A stretch of DNA of 64,000 nt from Achromobacter seleniivolatilans (GCF_030864005.1 NZ_CP132976.1:2790001-2854000), one strand, 5' to 3'. Positions 45,188 to 54,324 are shown, numbered from the stretch's first letter. The notes: generated by a model from the sequence alone, not told the origin. Made by a program: numbers and translations.

Positions 45188-46168
45188 TCATTGCGTCGAT
45201 TTGGCGTCGCGCTGCGGGGCGGGCGCACGTTTGCCAGACCCGACGCCCATCAGGGCAAATACTCCTGCCAGCACCAACGCCGTGCCCGCCATCTGCCACA
45301 CAGTGATGGGTTCATCCAAGAACCACGATGCCAGGAACAACACCGACACCGGTCCCACCATGCCGAGCAGCGACGCCGTCGGCGCACCGATCAGCGACAC
45401 CGCCCACATCAGCATGAAGACCGGCACCACCGTATTCAACGTGGCGTGGATTACGGAATATCCGTAGACCCCTGCAGGCTGAATCAGCATTGATGGCGGG
45501 TGGATCACAAAGAACTGAATGAGGCAGGCCACGCACGACACAAGCATGGCATAGGCAACCAGCCGCGTCGGACCGACTCGCTTGATCAGTTCCCCGGAAC
45601 AAATCAGGTAGACAGAATAGCTTGCCGCCGAACCAAAAACGAACAAAGACCCTAACAGCACCTCGCCGCCCCCGCCGAAGGACAGATCGTGGGCAAACAC
45701 CAGCACCACCCCGGCATAGGACAGCACCATTGCCAGCCATTGCCGGTGCTCAACCGGTCGTTTGAACCAGAACGCCGACAACAACACGACTAACGATGGT
45801 GACAGGAACAGGATCAGGCGTTCCAGGCTGGCGGTGATGTAGCGCAGCCCCAGGAAATCAAGAAAGCTGGACAGGTAATAACCCAACAGGCCCAGCACGA
45901 TGACCTGGACGCGTTCCTTGCCCGTCATCACGACGATCTCACCACGCGCCGCGCGGCGCGACTGATACCAGGCGATCGCCGCGAAGAACGGCATCGCGAA
46001 CAGCATGCGGAAAGCAATCAGGGTGACCGCATCTATGCCGTAGCGGTAGGTGAATTTGACGACGATCGCCTTGGCGGAAAACAGGATTGCGCCCACCGTT
46101 GCCATAAGAATTCCCGCCGCGCGGCCGGACGGCAGGGAAGTGGGCAAAAACCTGGCAATGCGATTCAT
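45188..46168 (-). CDS. DMT-superfamily permease (EamA family)
   Basis: This 326-residue protein has ten predicted membrane helices in two EamA repeats (about residues 15-150 and 165-310), for example GILMATVGAILFSAKAIVVKFTYRYGIDAVTLIAFRMLFAMPFF and MVGPVSVLFLASWFLDEPITVWQMAGTALVLAGVF. These inner-membrane permeases usually export amino acids or metabolites. It faces away from a second EamA gene across 74 bases. Substrate is unknown. Confidence 0.85.
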   Translation of the reverse strand: MNRIARFLPTSLPSGRAAGILMATVGAILFSAKAIVVKFTYRYGIDAVTLIAFRMLFAMPFFAAIAWYQSRRAARGEIVVMTGKERVQVIVLGLLGYYLSSFLDFLGLRYITASLERLILFLSPSLVVLLSAFWFKRPVEHRQWLAMVLSYAGVVLVFAHDLSFGGGGEVLLGSLFVFGSAASYSVYLICSGELIKRVGPTRLVAYAMLVSCVACLIQFFVIHPPSMLIQPAGVYGYSVIHATLNTVVPVFMLMWAVSLIGAPTASLLGMVGPVSVLFLASWFLDEPITVWQMAGTALVLAGVFALMGVGSGKRAPAPQRDAKSTQ

Positions 46169-46242
46169 GCGATGATTTTATGTTCAGTGCAAAAGTAATT
46201 GCACACCCGCCCCTGTTTTTTTTGGCATCACACACCCCTGGC

Positions 46243-47133
46243 ATGACCCGACAACGCGCACTGACCTATATCCATATTGCCGCCGTGCTATTCGGCCTGA
46301 CCGGCGTTTTCGGGGAGTTGATCCAAGCCAGCGCCGCCGTCATCACGCTGGGCCGCGCGATTTTCGCGGTGATTTCACTGGGCTTGTTCGCCCGTATGCG
46401 CCGCAAGCCGCTGCTGGGCGCCTTGACCCCCGCGCAATTGTTCGTGCTGGTCATCTCCGGAGCGCTGCTGGCTGCGCATTGGGTGACGTTCTTCATCTCG
46501 GTCAAGGTGGGCGGCATTGCCATCGCCACCCTGGGTTTTGCCAGCTTCCCCGCCTTCATCACCCTATTCGAAGGCCTGATCTTCCGGGAACGCGTACGCA
46601 CCGCTGAATGGCTGCTGCTGGGCCTGGTCACGGCCGGCCTTGTGCTGGTGACCCCCTCTTTCGATCTGGCGGATCAAGGCACCATCGGTCTGGCGTGGGG
46701 CCTGCTGTCGGGCCTGACCTTTGCGCTGCTTGCCCTGAGTAACCGCCGGTCGGCCTCGGGCATGGACCCGATGCAGGTCGCGTGCTGGCAGAACGTGGTC
46801 GTGGCTCTGGTGATGCTGCCTGTCGCCGCCGGCCAGTTGCCTGCGCTGCCCGCCATAGACTGGTTCTGGCTCGCTTTGCTGGGTGTTTTCTGCACAGGCC
46901 TGTCGCATTTCCTGTTCGTATCCAGCCTGACTCGCCTGAACGCACGCAGCGCTGGCTTGGTGATCGCGTTGGAACCGGTGTACGCCATCGCCTTTGCGTG
47001 GATGCTGTTCAGTCAGCAGCCCACACCCCGGATGATCGCAGGCGCCGCTTTGATTGTGGCGGCCATCGTCTGGTCCGGTCTGCGTAAAAGCGCGCCGGCA
47101 CATCCCGAATCCGGCCCCCAAAACCCACCTTGA
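46243..47133 (+). CDS. DMT-superfamily permease (EamA family), second copy
   Basis: This 296-residue protein has ten helices and two EamA repeats, such as AVLFGLTGVFGELIQASAAVITLGRAIFAVISL and GFASFPAFITLFEGLIFRERVRTAEWLLLGLVTAGLVLV. It is only distantly like the divergent neighbour. The ATG at 46243 gives the usual short N-terminus, though no clear ribosome binding site is seen; an in-frame ATG at 46180 is the alternative. The substrate is unknown. Confidence 0.82.
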   Translation: MTRQRALTYIHIAAVLFGLTGVFGELIQASAAVITLGRAIFAVISLGLFARMRRKPLLGALTPAQLFVLVISGALLAAHWVTFFISVKVGGIAIATLGFASFPAFITLFEGLIFRERVRTAEWLLLGLVTAGLVLVTPSFDLADQGTIGLAWGLLSGLTFALLALSNRRSASGMDPMQVACWQNVVVALVMLPVAAGQLPALPAIDWFWLALLGVFCTGLSHFLFVSSLTRLNARSAGLVIALEPVYAIAFAWMLFSQQPTPRMIAGAALIVAAIVWSGLRKSAPAHPESGPQNPP

Positions 47134-47157
47134 CAATAACTGACTAGGCAGTAAAAT
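47130..47157 (+). promoter_or_regulatory. marR promoter with embedded palindromic operator
   Basis: TTGACA (47130-47135) and TAAAAT (47152-47157) are 16 bases apart. The spacer holds the palindrome ACTG-a-CTAG-g-CAGT (47139-47152). The expected transcription start coincides with the ATG at 47165, so the mRNA is probably leaderless. Confidence 0.78.
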
Positions 47158-47164
47158 TTGGCGC

Positions 47165-47671
47165 ATGAACGCAGCAATTCCTCCGTCTTCGCCTGATTCC
47201 CCTGTCCACTACCGCAATGACACCCGCTGCATGGCGGAAGAAAATGCCGGCTACCTGATCAAGCTTGCCTATCACTCGCTGACCCGTATGCTGGATCAGG
47301 AAATGGCCCCTCTGGATCTCACGGCCATGCAATGGCGGCCGCTGGCCATGGTCTATCTGGGCCGTGCTGATACGCCCGCCGAACTGGCGCGTTTGAACGC
47401 CATGGACACCGGCGCCATGACCCGCGCGCTGGATCGCCTGGAAGCAAAAGGCCTGTTGCGCCGTAACCGCAGTCAAGAAGACCGCCGCGTCGTCAAGATT
47501 GAACTGACCGAACAGGGCGATTCCGTCGCCCGAGAAATTCCCCCTAGTATTGCCCGCGCGCTGAACCATCATCTGCGCGGATTCTCTACTGATGAAGTTG
47601 CGCAGCTGATGCATTTTCTGCGCCGCATGATTGCCAACGGCTCTGCCTCCGGGACTGCTCCCGAACGCTGA
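47165..47671 (+). CDS. MarR-family regulator of the adjacent efflux pump
   Basis: This 168-residue protein has a MarR winged helix: LDLTAMQWRPLAMVYLGRADTPAELARLNAMDTGAMTRALDRLEAKGLLRRNRSQEDRRVVKIELTEQG (about residues 48-117). MarR repressors bind small phenolic or drug-like ligands and release DNA. The next three genes encode a tripartite efflux pump, and the same palindrome core is found before this gene and before the pump, so it probably represses both. There is no ribosome binding site before the ATG. Confidence 0.9.
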   Translation: MNAAIPPSSPDSPVHYRNDTRCMAEENAGYLIKLAYHSLTRMLDQEMAPLDLTAMQWRPLAMVYLGRADTPAELARLNAMDTGAMTRALDRLEAKGLLRRNRSQEDRRVVKIELTEQGDSVAREIPPSIARALNHHLRGFSTDEVAQLMHFLRRMIANGSASGTAPER

Positions 47672-47732
47672 CGGCGCTTACCACCTACGCGGCACCGCCC
47701 CAATGAGCTGGGGCTTTATTTGGCATGATACC

Positions 47733-47742
47733 TGCCTAGGCA
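47733..47742. promoter_or_regulatory. Second copy of the MarR operator core, before the efflux genes
   Basis: TGCCTAGGCA is a perfect palindrome and matches the site in the marR promoter (TGACTAGGCA) at nine of ten bases. A weak promoter, TTGGCA (47720-47725) with AATACA (47743-47748), would place it in the spacer, as at marR. Confidence 0.65.
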
Positions 47743-47780
47743 AATACAGACCAATCAATTACTTTCAGCAAACAGTCAGG

Positions 47781-49250
47781 ATGAAACGTCTTCTTTCTAC
47801 CGTATTGGTGCTAGCCCTGAGCGGCTGCGCACTAATGGAACCCGGGCCTGAACCCGTGGCGGCGCTGGATGCCGCCAAATTGGGACTGACCGGTCAATCC
47901 ACCACTTGGCCCGCCACGCAATGGTGGCAACGTTATGGCGACACTCAGCTCAATACGCTGATGGACGAAGCGCTGGCCAATAGCCCGTCGATGAGCGCCG
48001 CGCAGGCCCGTCTGGCCAAAGCCAATGCAGCGGTCAGCACGGCGCGCGCCCCACTGTTGCCGCGCGTGGACGCCGATTACTCCCTGAACCGCGAACACCT
48101 GTCTTCCGACTACATCTACCCAGCCCCGCTGGGCGGTTCCGTCGTCAGCGACAATCGGCTGGCGCTGGACTTCAGCTACGAGCTGGATTTTTGGGGCAAG
48201 AATCGTTCGCGCCTGAAGTCGGCCGTTTCTGAACGCGAAGCCGCAGTCGCAGATGCCCAGGCGGCCCGCAATATGCTGGCCAGCGCCACGGTGCGCGCCT
48301 ACTTGAACCTGCAGAACGCATTCGCCCAACGCGATGTGATCAAACGCGTCATTGCACAACGCGCCGATGTGCTGTCGCTGACGCAAGGACGCTACTCTGC
48401 CGGGCTGGACACGCAAGTGGAAGTCAAACAGGCCGAGTCTTCGCTGGCCGCGGGCCGCGTGGAACTGACCCAAACGGAAACCACGCTGGCCCAATTGCGT
48501 AACCAGGTCGCTGCGTTGTCCGGCGCCGGTCCCCAACGCGGTCAATCGCTGGTTGCCGTGGCGTTGACCGCCCCGGCAGGCGTCGTGCCGACGGACATTC
48601 CGCTGGATCTGCTGGGCCATCGCCCCGACGTCGTCGCCACGCGCTGGCGTGCTGAAGCGGCCCGCAGTGCCATCGACACCGCCCGCGCCGAGTTCTACCC
48701 CAACGTCAACTTGACGGCATTCGTGGGATTCCAGGCTTTGGGCACGGGCAATCTGCTGGGCGCTGCTGCGCGCACTGCTGGCATTGGTCCCGCCATCACG
48801 CTGCCCATCTTCCATGGCGGTGAACTGAACGCCAATCTGGCGGGCAAGCGCGCCGACGCCGATCTGGCCGTTTCGGACTACAACCAGACCGTGCTGGACG
48901 CCGTGCACCAGGTGGCCGACGCGCTGGACGGCCTGCGTTTGCTGGACCAGGAACGGGCCCAGCAGCACCAGGCCCGTGAAGCCATCGAGGCAGCCTACGA
49001 ACTGGCGGTGAACCGCTACAAGGCCGGCTTAGGCAACTACATCACTGTGCTGATCGCGCAAACCGGCGTCCTGACGCAAGCCCGCATGGATACCGATCTG
49101 CGTATTCGGGCCTACCAGCTTGATGCCAACCTGGCCAACGCGCTGGGCGGCGGATACGCCCCGGAATCCGGCGCTGATGCTCAAGCGGGCTCGCAGCCAG
49201 AAGCCAGGCCCGAGACCGCCCCCGCCCCCGCCACGAACCCCATTCATTGA
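47781..49250 (+). CDS. Efflux outer-membrane lipoprotein (NodT/OprM family)
   Basis: This 489-residue protein starts MKRLLSTVLVLALSGCALME, a lipoprotein signal with Cys16. The body is a TolC-type protein with two outer-membrane efflux repeats, including WWQRYGDTQLNTLMDEALANSPSMSAAQARLAKANA and LPIFHGGELNANLAGKRADADLAVSDYNQTVLDAVHQVADAL. It makes the outer-membrane duct of the pump encoded by this gene and the next two. A Pro/Ala-rich tail ends the protein. CAGG lies just before the ATG. Confidence 0.92.
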   Translation: MKRLLSTVLVLALSGCALMEPGPEPVAALDAAKLGLTGQSTTWPATQWWQRYGDTQLNTLMDEALANSPSMSAAQARLAKANAAVSTARAPLLPRVDADYSLNREHLSSDYIYPAPLGGSVVSDNRLALDFSYELDFWGKNRSRLKSAVSEREAAVADAQAARNMLASATVRAYLNLQNAFAQRDVIKRVIAQRADVLSLTQGRYSAGLDTQVEVKQAESSLAAGRVELTQTETTLAQLRNQVAALSGAGPQRGQSLVAVALTAPAGVVPTDIPLDLLGHRPDVVATRWRAEAARSAIDTARAEFYPNVNLTAFVGFQALGTGNLLGAAARTAGIGPAITLPIFHGGELNANLAGKRADADLAVSDYNQTVLDAVHQVADALDGLRLLDQERAQQHQAREAIEAAYELAVNRYKAGLGNYITVLIAQTGVLTQARMDTDLRIRAYQLDANLANALGGGYAPESGADAQAGSQPEARPETAPAPATNPIH

Positions 49251-49272
49251 ACAATCCCCGGATTGAGACGTC

Positions 49273-50466
49273 ATGAACGCTGCTACCCCTACCACCAACC
49301 CCGCCCGTAAACGCCTGCTGCTGCTGGCGACTGGGGTTTTCATTCTTGTCGGCATCGCCTACGGCATCTGGTGGGCCCTGTTTGGCTCCCACTTCGAAAG
49401 CACAGACGACGCATACGTGCACGGCAACCTTGTGCAGATCACGCCGCAAGTGCCTGGCACCGTCATCGCTATCGAAGCCGACGACACCGAAACCGTTACC
49501 GCAGGCCAGCCGCTGGTGCGTCTGGACCCCGCCGACACGGACGTCGCGCTGCAACAGGCGCAAGCCAAGCTGGCGCAGATGGTGCGTCAGGTGCGCACCT
49601 ACTACGTTCAAAACGACGCACTGGCCGCCGATGTTGATCTGCGAAACGCCGACATCCTGCGTGCCCAAGCCGAACTGACCCGCGCGCAAAGCGACGTTAC
49701 CCGTCGTCAGCAACTGGCCAAGTCCGGCGGCGTCAGCGGTGAAGAGATCCTGCACGCTGAAGCCGCTTTGAAGTCCGCCCAATCTGGTCTGGCGCAAGCC
49801 AAGGCTTCGCTTGCCGCCTCGCGCGCCAAGCTGGCCACCAATCAGGCGTTGACACAAGGCACCTCCGTTGCCGATCACCCCGATGTGCGCCAGGCTGCTG
49901 CCGGATTGCGCAATGCCTGGCTCGCACGATCGCGTACTGTTCTGCCCGCACCCGTAAGCGGCGTTATCGCACGCCGCAGCGCACAGGTAGGCCAGCGTGT
50001 GGCCCCCGGCGCCGCTTTGATGACCGTGGTTCCGCTGGACCAGGTCTGGGTGGAAGCCAACTTCAAGGAAGGCCAGTTGCGCAAAATGCGCATCGGCCAA
50101 CCGGTAAAGATGGTCGCCGACCTGTACGGCAGCTCCATCACCTATCACGGCAAGATCTCGGGCCTGGACGCCGGCACAGGTAGCGCTTTCGCTCTGCTTC
50201 CTGCCCAGAATGCCACGGGCAACTGGATCAAGGTCGTGCAGCGCGTTCCGGTGCGCATCACGCTGGACCCGGAAGATCTGAAGTCGCATCCCTTGCGCGT
50301 CGGCCTGTCCATGGATGTGGAAGTTGACGTCGGCAAGCAGGAAGGCGAGCCGCTGACGCAGGTGTCCCGCAAGGAACCGGCTTGGTCGACACGCGCGTTT
50401 GAACCCGCGCACGATGAGGTCGACACCATGATCTCCAAAATCATTCAGGACAACCTGGCATCATGA
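49273..50466 (+). CDS. HlyD-family membrane fusion protein (EmrA-like)
   Basis: This 397-residue periplasmic adaptor has one N-terminal membrane helix (LLLLATGVFILVGIAYGIWWALFG). Next come FESTDDAYVHGNLVQITPQVPGTVIAIEADDTETVTAGQPLVRLDP, the typical EmrA lipoyl half, a coiled-coil region (about 95-205) rich in Ala and Gln, and the second lipoyl half with VLPAPVSGVIARRSAQVGQRVAPGAALMTVVPLDQVWVEANFKE. It joins the inner-membrane transporter to the outer-membrane duct. Its end overlaps the next gene as ATGA. Confidence 0.93.
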   Translation: MNAATPTTNPARKRLLLLATGVFILVGIAYGIWWALFGSHFESTDDAYVHGNLVQITPQVPGTVIAIEADDTETVTAGQPLVRLDPADTDVALQQAQAKLAQMVRQVRTYYVQNDALAADVDLRNADILRAQAELTRAQSDVTRRQQLAKSGGVSGEEILHAEAALKSAQSGLAQAKASLAASRAKLATNQALTQGTSVADHPDVRQAAAGLRNAWLARSRTVLPAPVSGVIARRSAQVGQRVAPGAALMTVVPLDQVWVEANFKEGQLRKMRIGQPVKMVADLYGSSITYHGKISGLDAGTGSAFALLPAQNATGNWIKVVQRVPVRITLDPEDLKSHPLRVGLSMDVEVDVGKQEGEPLTQVSRKEPAWSTRAFEPAHDEVDTMISKIIQDNLAS

Positions 50467-52079
50467 GCACGACCGCCCAGCCCGCGGGCGCTGGCGCGCC
50501 CGATGTGCCGCCGGTCTTGCCGGCGGGCACTTATCCGCCGCTGGAAGGCGCGACCCGCATCATCGGGTCTATCGCGCTGTCTACGGCGGTATTCATGAAT
50601 GTGCTGGACACGTCGATCGCTAACGTATCCATTCCGACCATCTCTGGCGACATGGGCGTCAGCTCCAGCCAGGGTACGTGGGTCATCACATCGTTTGCCG
50701 TTGCCAACGCCATCACCGTGCCGTTGACGGGCTGGCTGACGCAACGCTTCGGACAGGTTCGCCTGTTCCTGATCTCCACCTTGCTGTTCGTGCTGGCATC
50801 GTGGCTGTGCGGCTTTTCGCCTTCACTGGAAGCGTTGATTGCCTTCCGCGTGCTGCAAGGCGCGGTGGCCGGCCCCATGATTCCGTTGTCGCAGACGCTG
50901 ATGCTGGCCAGCTTTCCCAAGTCGAAGGCGGGCATGGCGCTGGCGGTTTGGTCCATGACCACATTGGTCGCGCCAGTCGCCGGACCATTGCTGGGCGGCT
51001 GGATTTCCGACAACTACACCTGGCCGTGGATCTTCTACATCAACGTGCCGGTAGGCTTGTTGGCGGCCTGGATCAGCTGGCGCATCTATGGCAACCGCGA
51101 ATCTCTGACCCGCAAATTGCCCATCGACAAACTCGGCCTGGTGCTGCTGGTTGTCTGGGTGGGCGCCCTGCAAATCATGCTGGACAAGGGCAAGGAACTG
51201 GATTGGTTCGCCAGCCCCACCATCATCGCCCTGGCGGCGACCGCATTCGTGGCGTTCGTCTTCTTCCTGATCTGGGAGTTGACCGACGCCCACCCCGTGG
51301 TGGACTTGCGCCTGTTCAAGATCCGCAACTTCTCAGTCGGCGCCGTCACGCTGGCGGTGGCCTATGGAGTGTTTTTCGGCAACGTCGTGCTGCTGCCCCT
51401 TTGGCTGCAAAGCAATATGGGCTACACCGCCACCTACGCTGGGCTGGTGACGGCACCGGTCGGGCTGCTCGCCATTCTGCTGACGCCGATTGTGGGCAAG
51501 ATGCTGGCCACGCGTGATCCACGCCAGATCGTGACGGTGGCATTCCTGATCTTCGCGCTGGTGTGTTTCATGCGTTCGGGCTTCAATACCCAGACCGATG
51601 TGCGCACGCTGATGCTCCCGACCATCATCCAGGGCGCGGCCATGGCGGCGTTCTTTGTGCCGCTGACGTCGATCACGCTATCCAGCATCGAACCCTGGCG
51701 TATTCCCGCCGCGTCGGGCCTGTCGAACTTCCTGCGTTTGACCGCAGGCGCGTTCGGCACATCCATCGCCACGACGCTATGGGAAAACCGCGCCACCATG
51801 CACCATGCGCAACTGACCGAGATCGCCAGGCCCGGGCAGCAGGCATTCGACCAGACCATGAACACCTTGCAAAATGGCATGGGCATGTCCCACGAACAGG
51901 CTTTGAGCATGGTCGACGGACTGGTCAACGCGCAGGCATTCACCATGTCCGCCACGGACGTGTTTTACGCCTCGGCAGTCATCTTCTTGATGTTGACGGT
52001 ATTGGTGTGGTTTGCTCGTCCCCGCTCTGCCAAGGCGGGCGGTGGCGGCGCCGCGGAAGCCGCAGCAGGCGCGCACTGA
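50463..52079 (+). CDS. DHA2-family drug:proton antiporter (EmrB-like)
   Basis: This 538-residue MFS transporter has 14 predicted helices. Motif A-like GWLTQRFGQVRLFLIST and motif C-like segments are present, and it opens with IALSTAVFMNVLDTSIANVSIPTISGDMGVSSSQGTWVITSF, which is diagnostic of EmrB/QacA proteins. EmrAB-type pumps remove uncouplers and hydrophobic drugs. It is the last gene of a four-gene set with marR, the outer-membrane lipoprotein and the adaptor. The exact substrates are unknown. Confidence 0.93.
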   Translation: MSTTAQPAGAGAPDVPPVLPAGTYPPLEGATRIIGSIALSTAVFMNVLDTSIANVSIPTISGDMGVSSSQGTWVITSFAVANAITVPLTGWLTQRFGQVRLFLISTLLFVLASWLCGFSPSLEALIAFRVLQGAVAGPMIPLSQTLMLASFPKSKAGMALAVWSMTTLVAPVAGPLLGGWISDNYTWPWIFYINVPVGLLAAWISWRIYGNRESLTRKLPIDKLGLVLLVVWVGALQIMLDKGKELDWFASPTIIALAATAFVAFVFFLIWELTDAHPVVDLRLFKIRNFSVGAVTLAVAYGVFFGNVVLLPLWLQSNMGYTATYAGLVTAPVGLLAILLTPIVGKMLATRDPRQIVTVAFLIFALVCFMRSGFNTQTDVRTLMLPTIIQGAAMAAFFVPLTSITLSSIEPWRIPAASGLSNFLRLTAGAFGTSIATTLWENRATMHHAQLTEIARPGQQAFDQTMNTLQNGMGMSHEQALSMVDGLVNAQAFTMSATDVFYASAVIFLMLTVLVWFARPRSAKAGGGGAAEAAAGAH

Positions 52080-52100
52080 TACGCCAGCCGAAGACTGAAT

Positions 52101-52130
52101 AAGCAGGGGCGCCAATTGGCGCCCTTGCTT
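52101..52130 (+). terminator. Terminator between the convergent efflux and glycosyltransferase-like genes
   Basis: AAGCA and GGGCGCCA pair with TGGCGCCC and TGCTT around a short centre, giving a long nearly perfect stem. The U tract is poor in both directions, so its strength is uncertain. Confidence 0.6.
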
Positions 52131-53104
52131 CATGCTCGAATCGACTCGTCTTTTAGCAATACCTGCCAGTCCATCCGCTCGATGATATCGGGCGGCAGCG
52201 CGCTGACCGGAGACAGGTTGAACACGGACACGCCGCGGTCACGCCAGTGCTTGGACGCGAACCGGAACGACGGCTCGATCAGGCGCGTGAAATTGCGCGC
52301 CAGCCGGCTGGCTTGCGGACGTTCGCCTTCATCATAAAAGCGCAGCCCGCTGTGCAAGGTCAGATCCAGCCCGTGCACATACACCTGCCGGGCTCCGCTG
52401 GAAACAAGCACCTGCAAGGCAGCATAGGCCACCGTGTCGGCGTCGAACACCCCCAGGGACGCATCAAAGCTGTAGCCCAAACCCTGCTTGGCATCCAGTA
52501 AATGCACGTCGGGCGTTGCCGCGGCAATGCGCTTCAACACGGCAGGCGCCGCACTACGCTGATAGGCTCGCTCGGAAATCAACTCAATAATGCAGATCCG
52601 GCACCGGATGTACTCCTGCGGAATGCCCTGCATGATGTAGCGCAAGACCTCCGGGAAGACATACAGCGTCAGATCTCTCATCACGATTTCGCGGACCAGT
52701 TCGATACGGTCCCGCACGAAATTCTGATCGATGATGCAGTAATACTTGAACGGCAGGTCGAACTTGCGGGCCAGCGCAATAGCGCCGTTGACGCCCATCG
52801 CCACCCCGATATCCAAGCGGTCATAGGGAATTTCAGAGACCGATGGACCGCTCAAAATCAAATGCACCGCTTTGTCGGCAGGGTCATAACCCTGCGCGAG
52901 CGGCGTTACTGGCAGTGAGCGGCCAAAGGCGCGAAACCCGCAGATAGCGCCAGACCTATCCCTCCAAATCCGGACGAACGGCCACAAATGCTGATTGTGC
53001 CGTTGCGTGCGTGAGCGCAGTACGCGAAAGAGCTTGCGCACAAAACGATCGGCCCGTCCGCCGCCTACATGGTCGCCGGAGGATGAGAGGGTTGAGTCTT
53101 CCAT
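52130..53104 (-). CDS. Uncharacterised protein, glycosyltransferase-like (GT42/DUF115-like pattern)
   Basis: This 324-residue protein has a basic N-terminal region (about 1-60) and no signal peptide. The core begins VHLILSGPSVSEIPYDRLDIGVAMGVNGAIALARKFDLPFKYYCIIDQNFV, a GxGPS-type nucleotide-binding start seen in sialyltransferase-like GT42 and DUF115 proteins. Later VLVSSGARQVYVHGLDLTLHSGLRFYDEG and a C-terminal GVSVFNLSPVSALP also resemble those families. It may modify a lipopolysaccharide or other glycan. I do not recognise the exact family, and no other glycan genes are next to it. Confidence 0.5.
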   Translation of the reverse strand: MEDSTLSSSGDHVGGGRADRFVRKLFRVLRSRTQRHNQHLWPFVRIWRDRSGAICGFRAFGRSLPVTPLAQGYDPADKAVHLILSGPSVSEIPYDRLDIGVAMGVNGAIALARKFDLPFKYYCIIDQNFVRDRIELVREIVMRDLTLYVFPEVLRYIMQGIPQEYIRCRICIIELISERAYQRSAAPAVLKRIAAATPDVHLLDAKQGLGYSFDASLGVFDADTVAYAALQVLVSSGARQVYVHGLDLTLHSGLRFYDEGERPQASRLARNFTRLIEPSFRFASKHWRDRGVSVFNLSPVSALPPDIIERMDWQVLLKDESIRA

Positions 53105-53146
53105 TACAAGCCTGAGTGGCCTACCCGCAAAGTGCTTTGAACAAAC

Positions 53147-54205
53147 CTAGATCAGCGACGCAATTGCGTTGCCAACGTCGACGGTGGAAGCGTTGCCCTT
53201 CATGTCGCGCGTACGCGGACCTTCCGCCAGAACGGTCTCGATCGCCTTCACGACAGCGGCCGACGCTTCGGGATACCCCAGAAAATCGAGCATCAGCGCA
53301 CCGCTCCAGATCTGGCCGATTGGGTTGGCAATACCCTTGCCATAGATGTCTGGCGCCGAGCCGTGTACCGGTTCGAACAACGACGGGAATTTGCGCTCGG
53401 GATTCAGGTTCGCGGAAGGGGCGATACCAATCGTACCCGTGCATGCCGGTCCGAGATCGGAAAGAATGTCGCCAAACAGGTTGGAAGCCACCACCACGTC
53501 GAACCAATCCGGATGCTGCACAAAATGCGCGCACAGGATATCGATGTGGTATTTGTCCCAACGAACGTCGGGATAGTTCCCGGCGATGTCGGCCACTCGC
53601 TCATCCCACCACGGCATTGAAATCGAGATGCCGTTGGACTTGGTTGCCGCGGTCAGGTGTTTGCCACGCTTTTGGGCCAGGTCGAAGGCAAACTTCAGCA
53701 CGCGATCGGCGCCGATGCGGGTGAACACGCTTTCCTGGATGACCACTTCGCGCTCAGTCCCCTCGAACAGGCGACCGCCGCTATTGGAGTATTCGCCCTC
53801 GGTATTTTCGCGGACGATAAAGAAATCGATATCACCCGGCTTGCGGTCCGCCAGCGGCGACGGCACACCAGGCATCAGGCGCACCGGACGCAAATTGATG
53901 TATTGGTCGAACTCGCGGCGGAATTTGAACAGTGATCCCCACAGCGCTTCGTGGTCCGGCACCGTGGCGGGCCAGCCAATCGATCCAAAGAAAATCGCTT
54001 CGTGCTGACCGATCTGCGCCTTCCAATCGTCCGGCATCATTTTGCCGTGCTTGGCGTAGTAGTCGCAGCTCCAGTCGAAATGGTCCCACTGGAAATCGAT
54101 GCCAAATCGCGTCGCGACAGCATCCAGCACTTTCAGACCTTCCGGAACGACCTCCTTGCCAATTCCGTCCCCTGGGAGCACTGCAATCTTGTGTTTCTTA
54201 GCCAC
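53147..54205 (-). CDS. Tartrate dehydrogenase / D-malate dehydrogenase (decarboxylating)
   Basis: This 352-residue enzyme belongs to the isocitrate/isopropylmalate dehydrogenase family. It has KIAVLPGDGIGKEVVPEG, the substrate-loop region LRPVRLMPGVPSPL, FIVRENTEGEYSNSGG (typical of the TtuC/DmlA branch), and VVASNLFGDILSDLGPACTGTIGIAPSANLNP with metal-binding aspartates. It oxidises tartrate or D-malate with NAD, usually with decarboxylation. Two GTG codons (54208 and 54205) are possible starts; AAAGGAA lies just upstream of them. Length is close to E. coli DmlA (361). Confidence 0.9.
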   Translation of the reverse strand: MAKKHKIAVLPGDGIGKEVVPEGLKVLDAVATRFGIDFQWDHFDWSCDYYAKHGKMMPDDWKAQIGQHEAIFFGSIGWPATVPDHEALWGSLFKFRREFDQYINLRPVRLMPGVPSPLADRKPGDIDFFIVRENTEGEYSNSGGRLFEGTEREVVIQESVFTRIGADRVLKFAFDLAQKRGKHLTAATKSNGISISMPWWDERVADIAGNYPDVRWDKYHIDILCAHFVQHPDWFDVVVASNLFGDILSDLGPACTGTIGIAPSANLNPERKFPSLFEPVHGSAPDIYGKGIANPIGQIWSGALMLDFLGYPEASAAVVKAIETVLAEGPRTRDMKGNASTVDVGNAIASLI

Positions 54206-54242
54206 CACGTTTCCTTTATTTGCCTTGGATATGCCGCCCAGA

Positions 54243-54270
54243 ATCATAGGCATAAACGGCAAAACTGCAA
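54243..54270 (-). promoter_or_regulatory. Promoter of the tartrate/D-malate dehydrogenase gene
   Basis: On the minus strand TTGCAG (54270-54265) and TATGAT (54248-54243) are 16 bases apart, about 40 bases before the GTG start. Confidence 0.6.
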
Positions 54271-54324
54271 CACCTTAGTTACAAAACGGCAGACTAGAGA
54301 AGGTGGCAGTTACGAAATGACCTG

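Noticed and set aside
43939..45306. 455-codon plus-strand open frame opposite the quinone oxidoreductase gene
   Set aside because: It is antisense to a well-supported gene and shows no domain or start signal.
49042..50412. 456-codon minus-strand open frame opposite the membrane fusion protein gene
   Set aside because: It is a shadow of the efflux adaptor; the real gene has clear lipoyl and coiled-coil parts on the plus strand.
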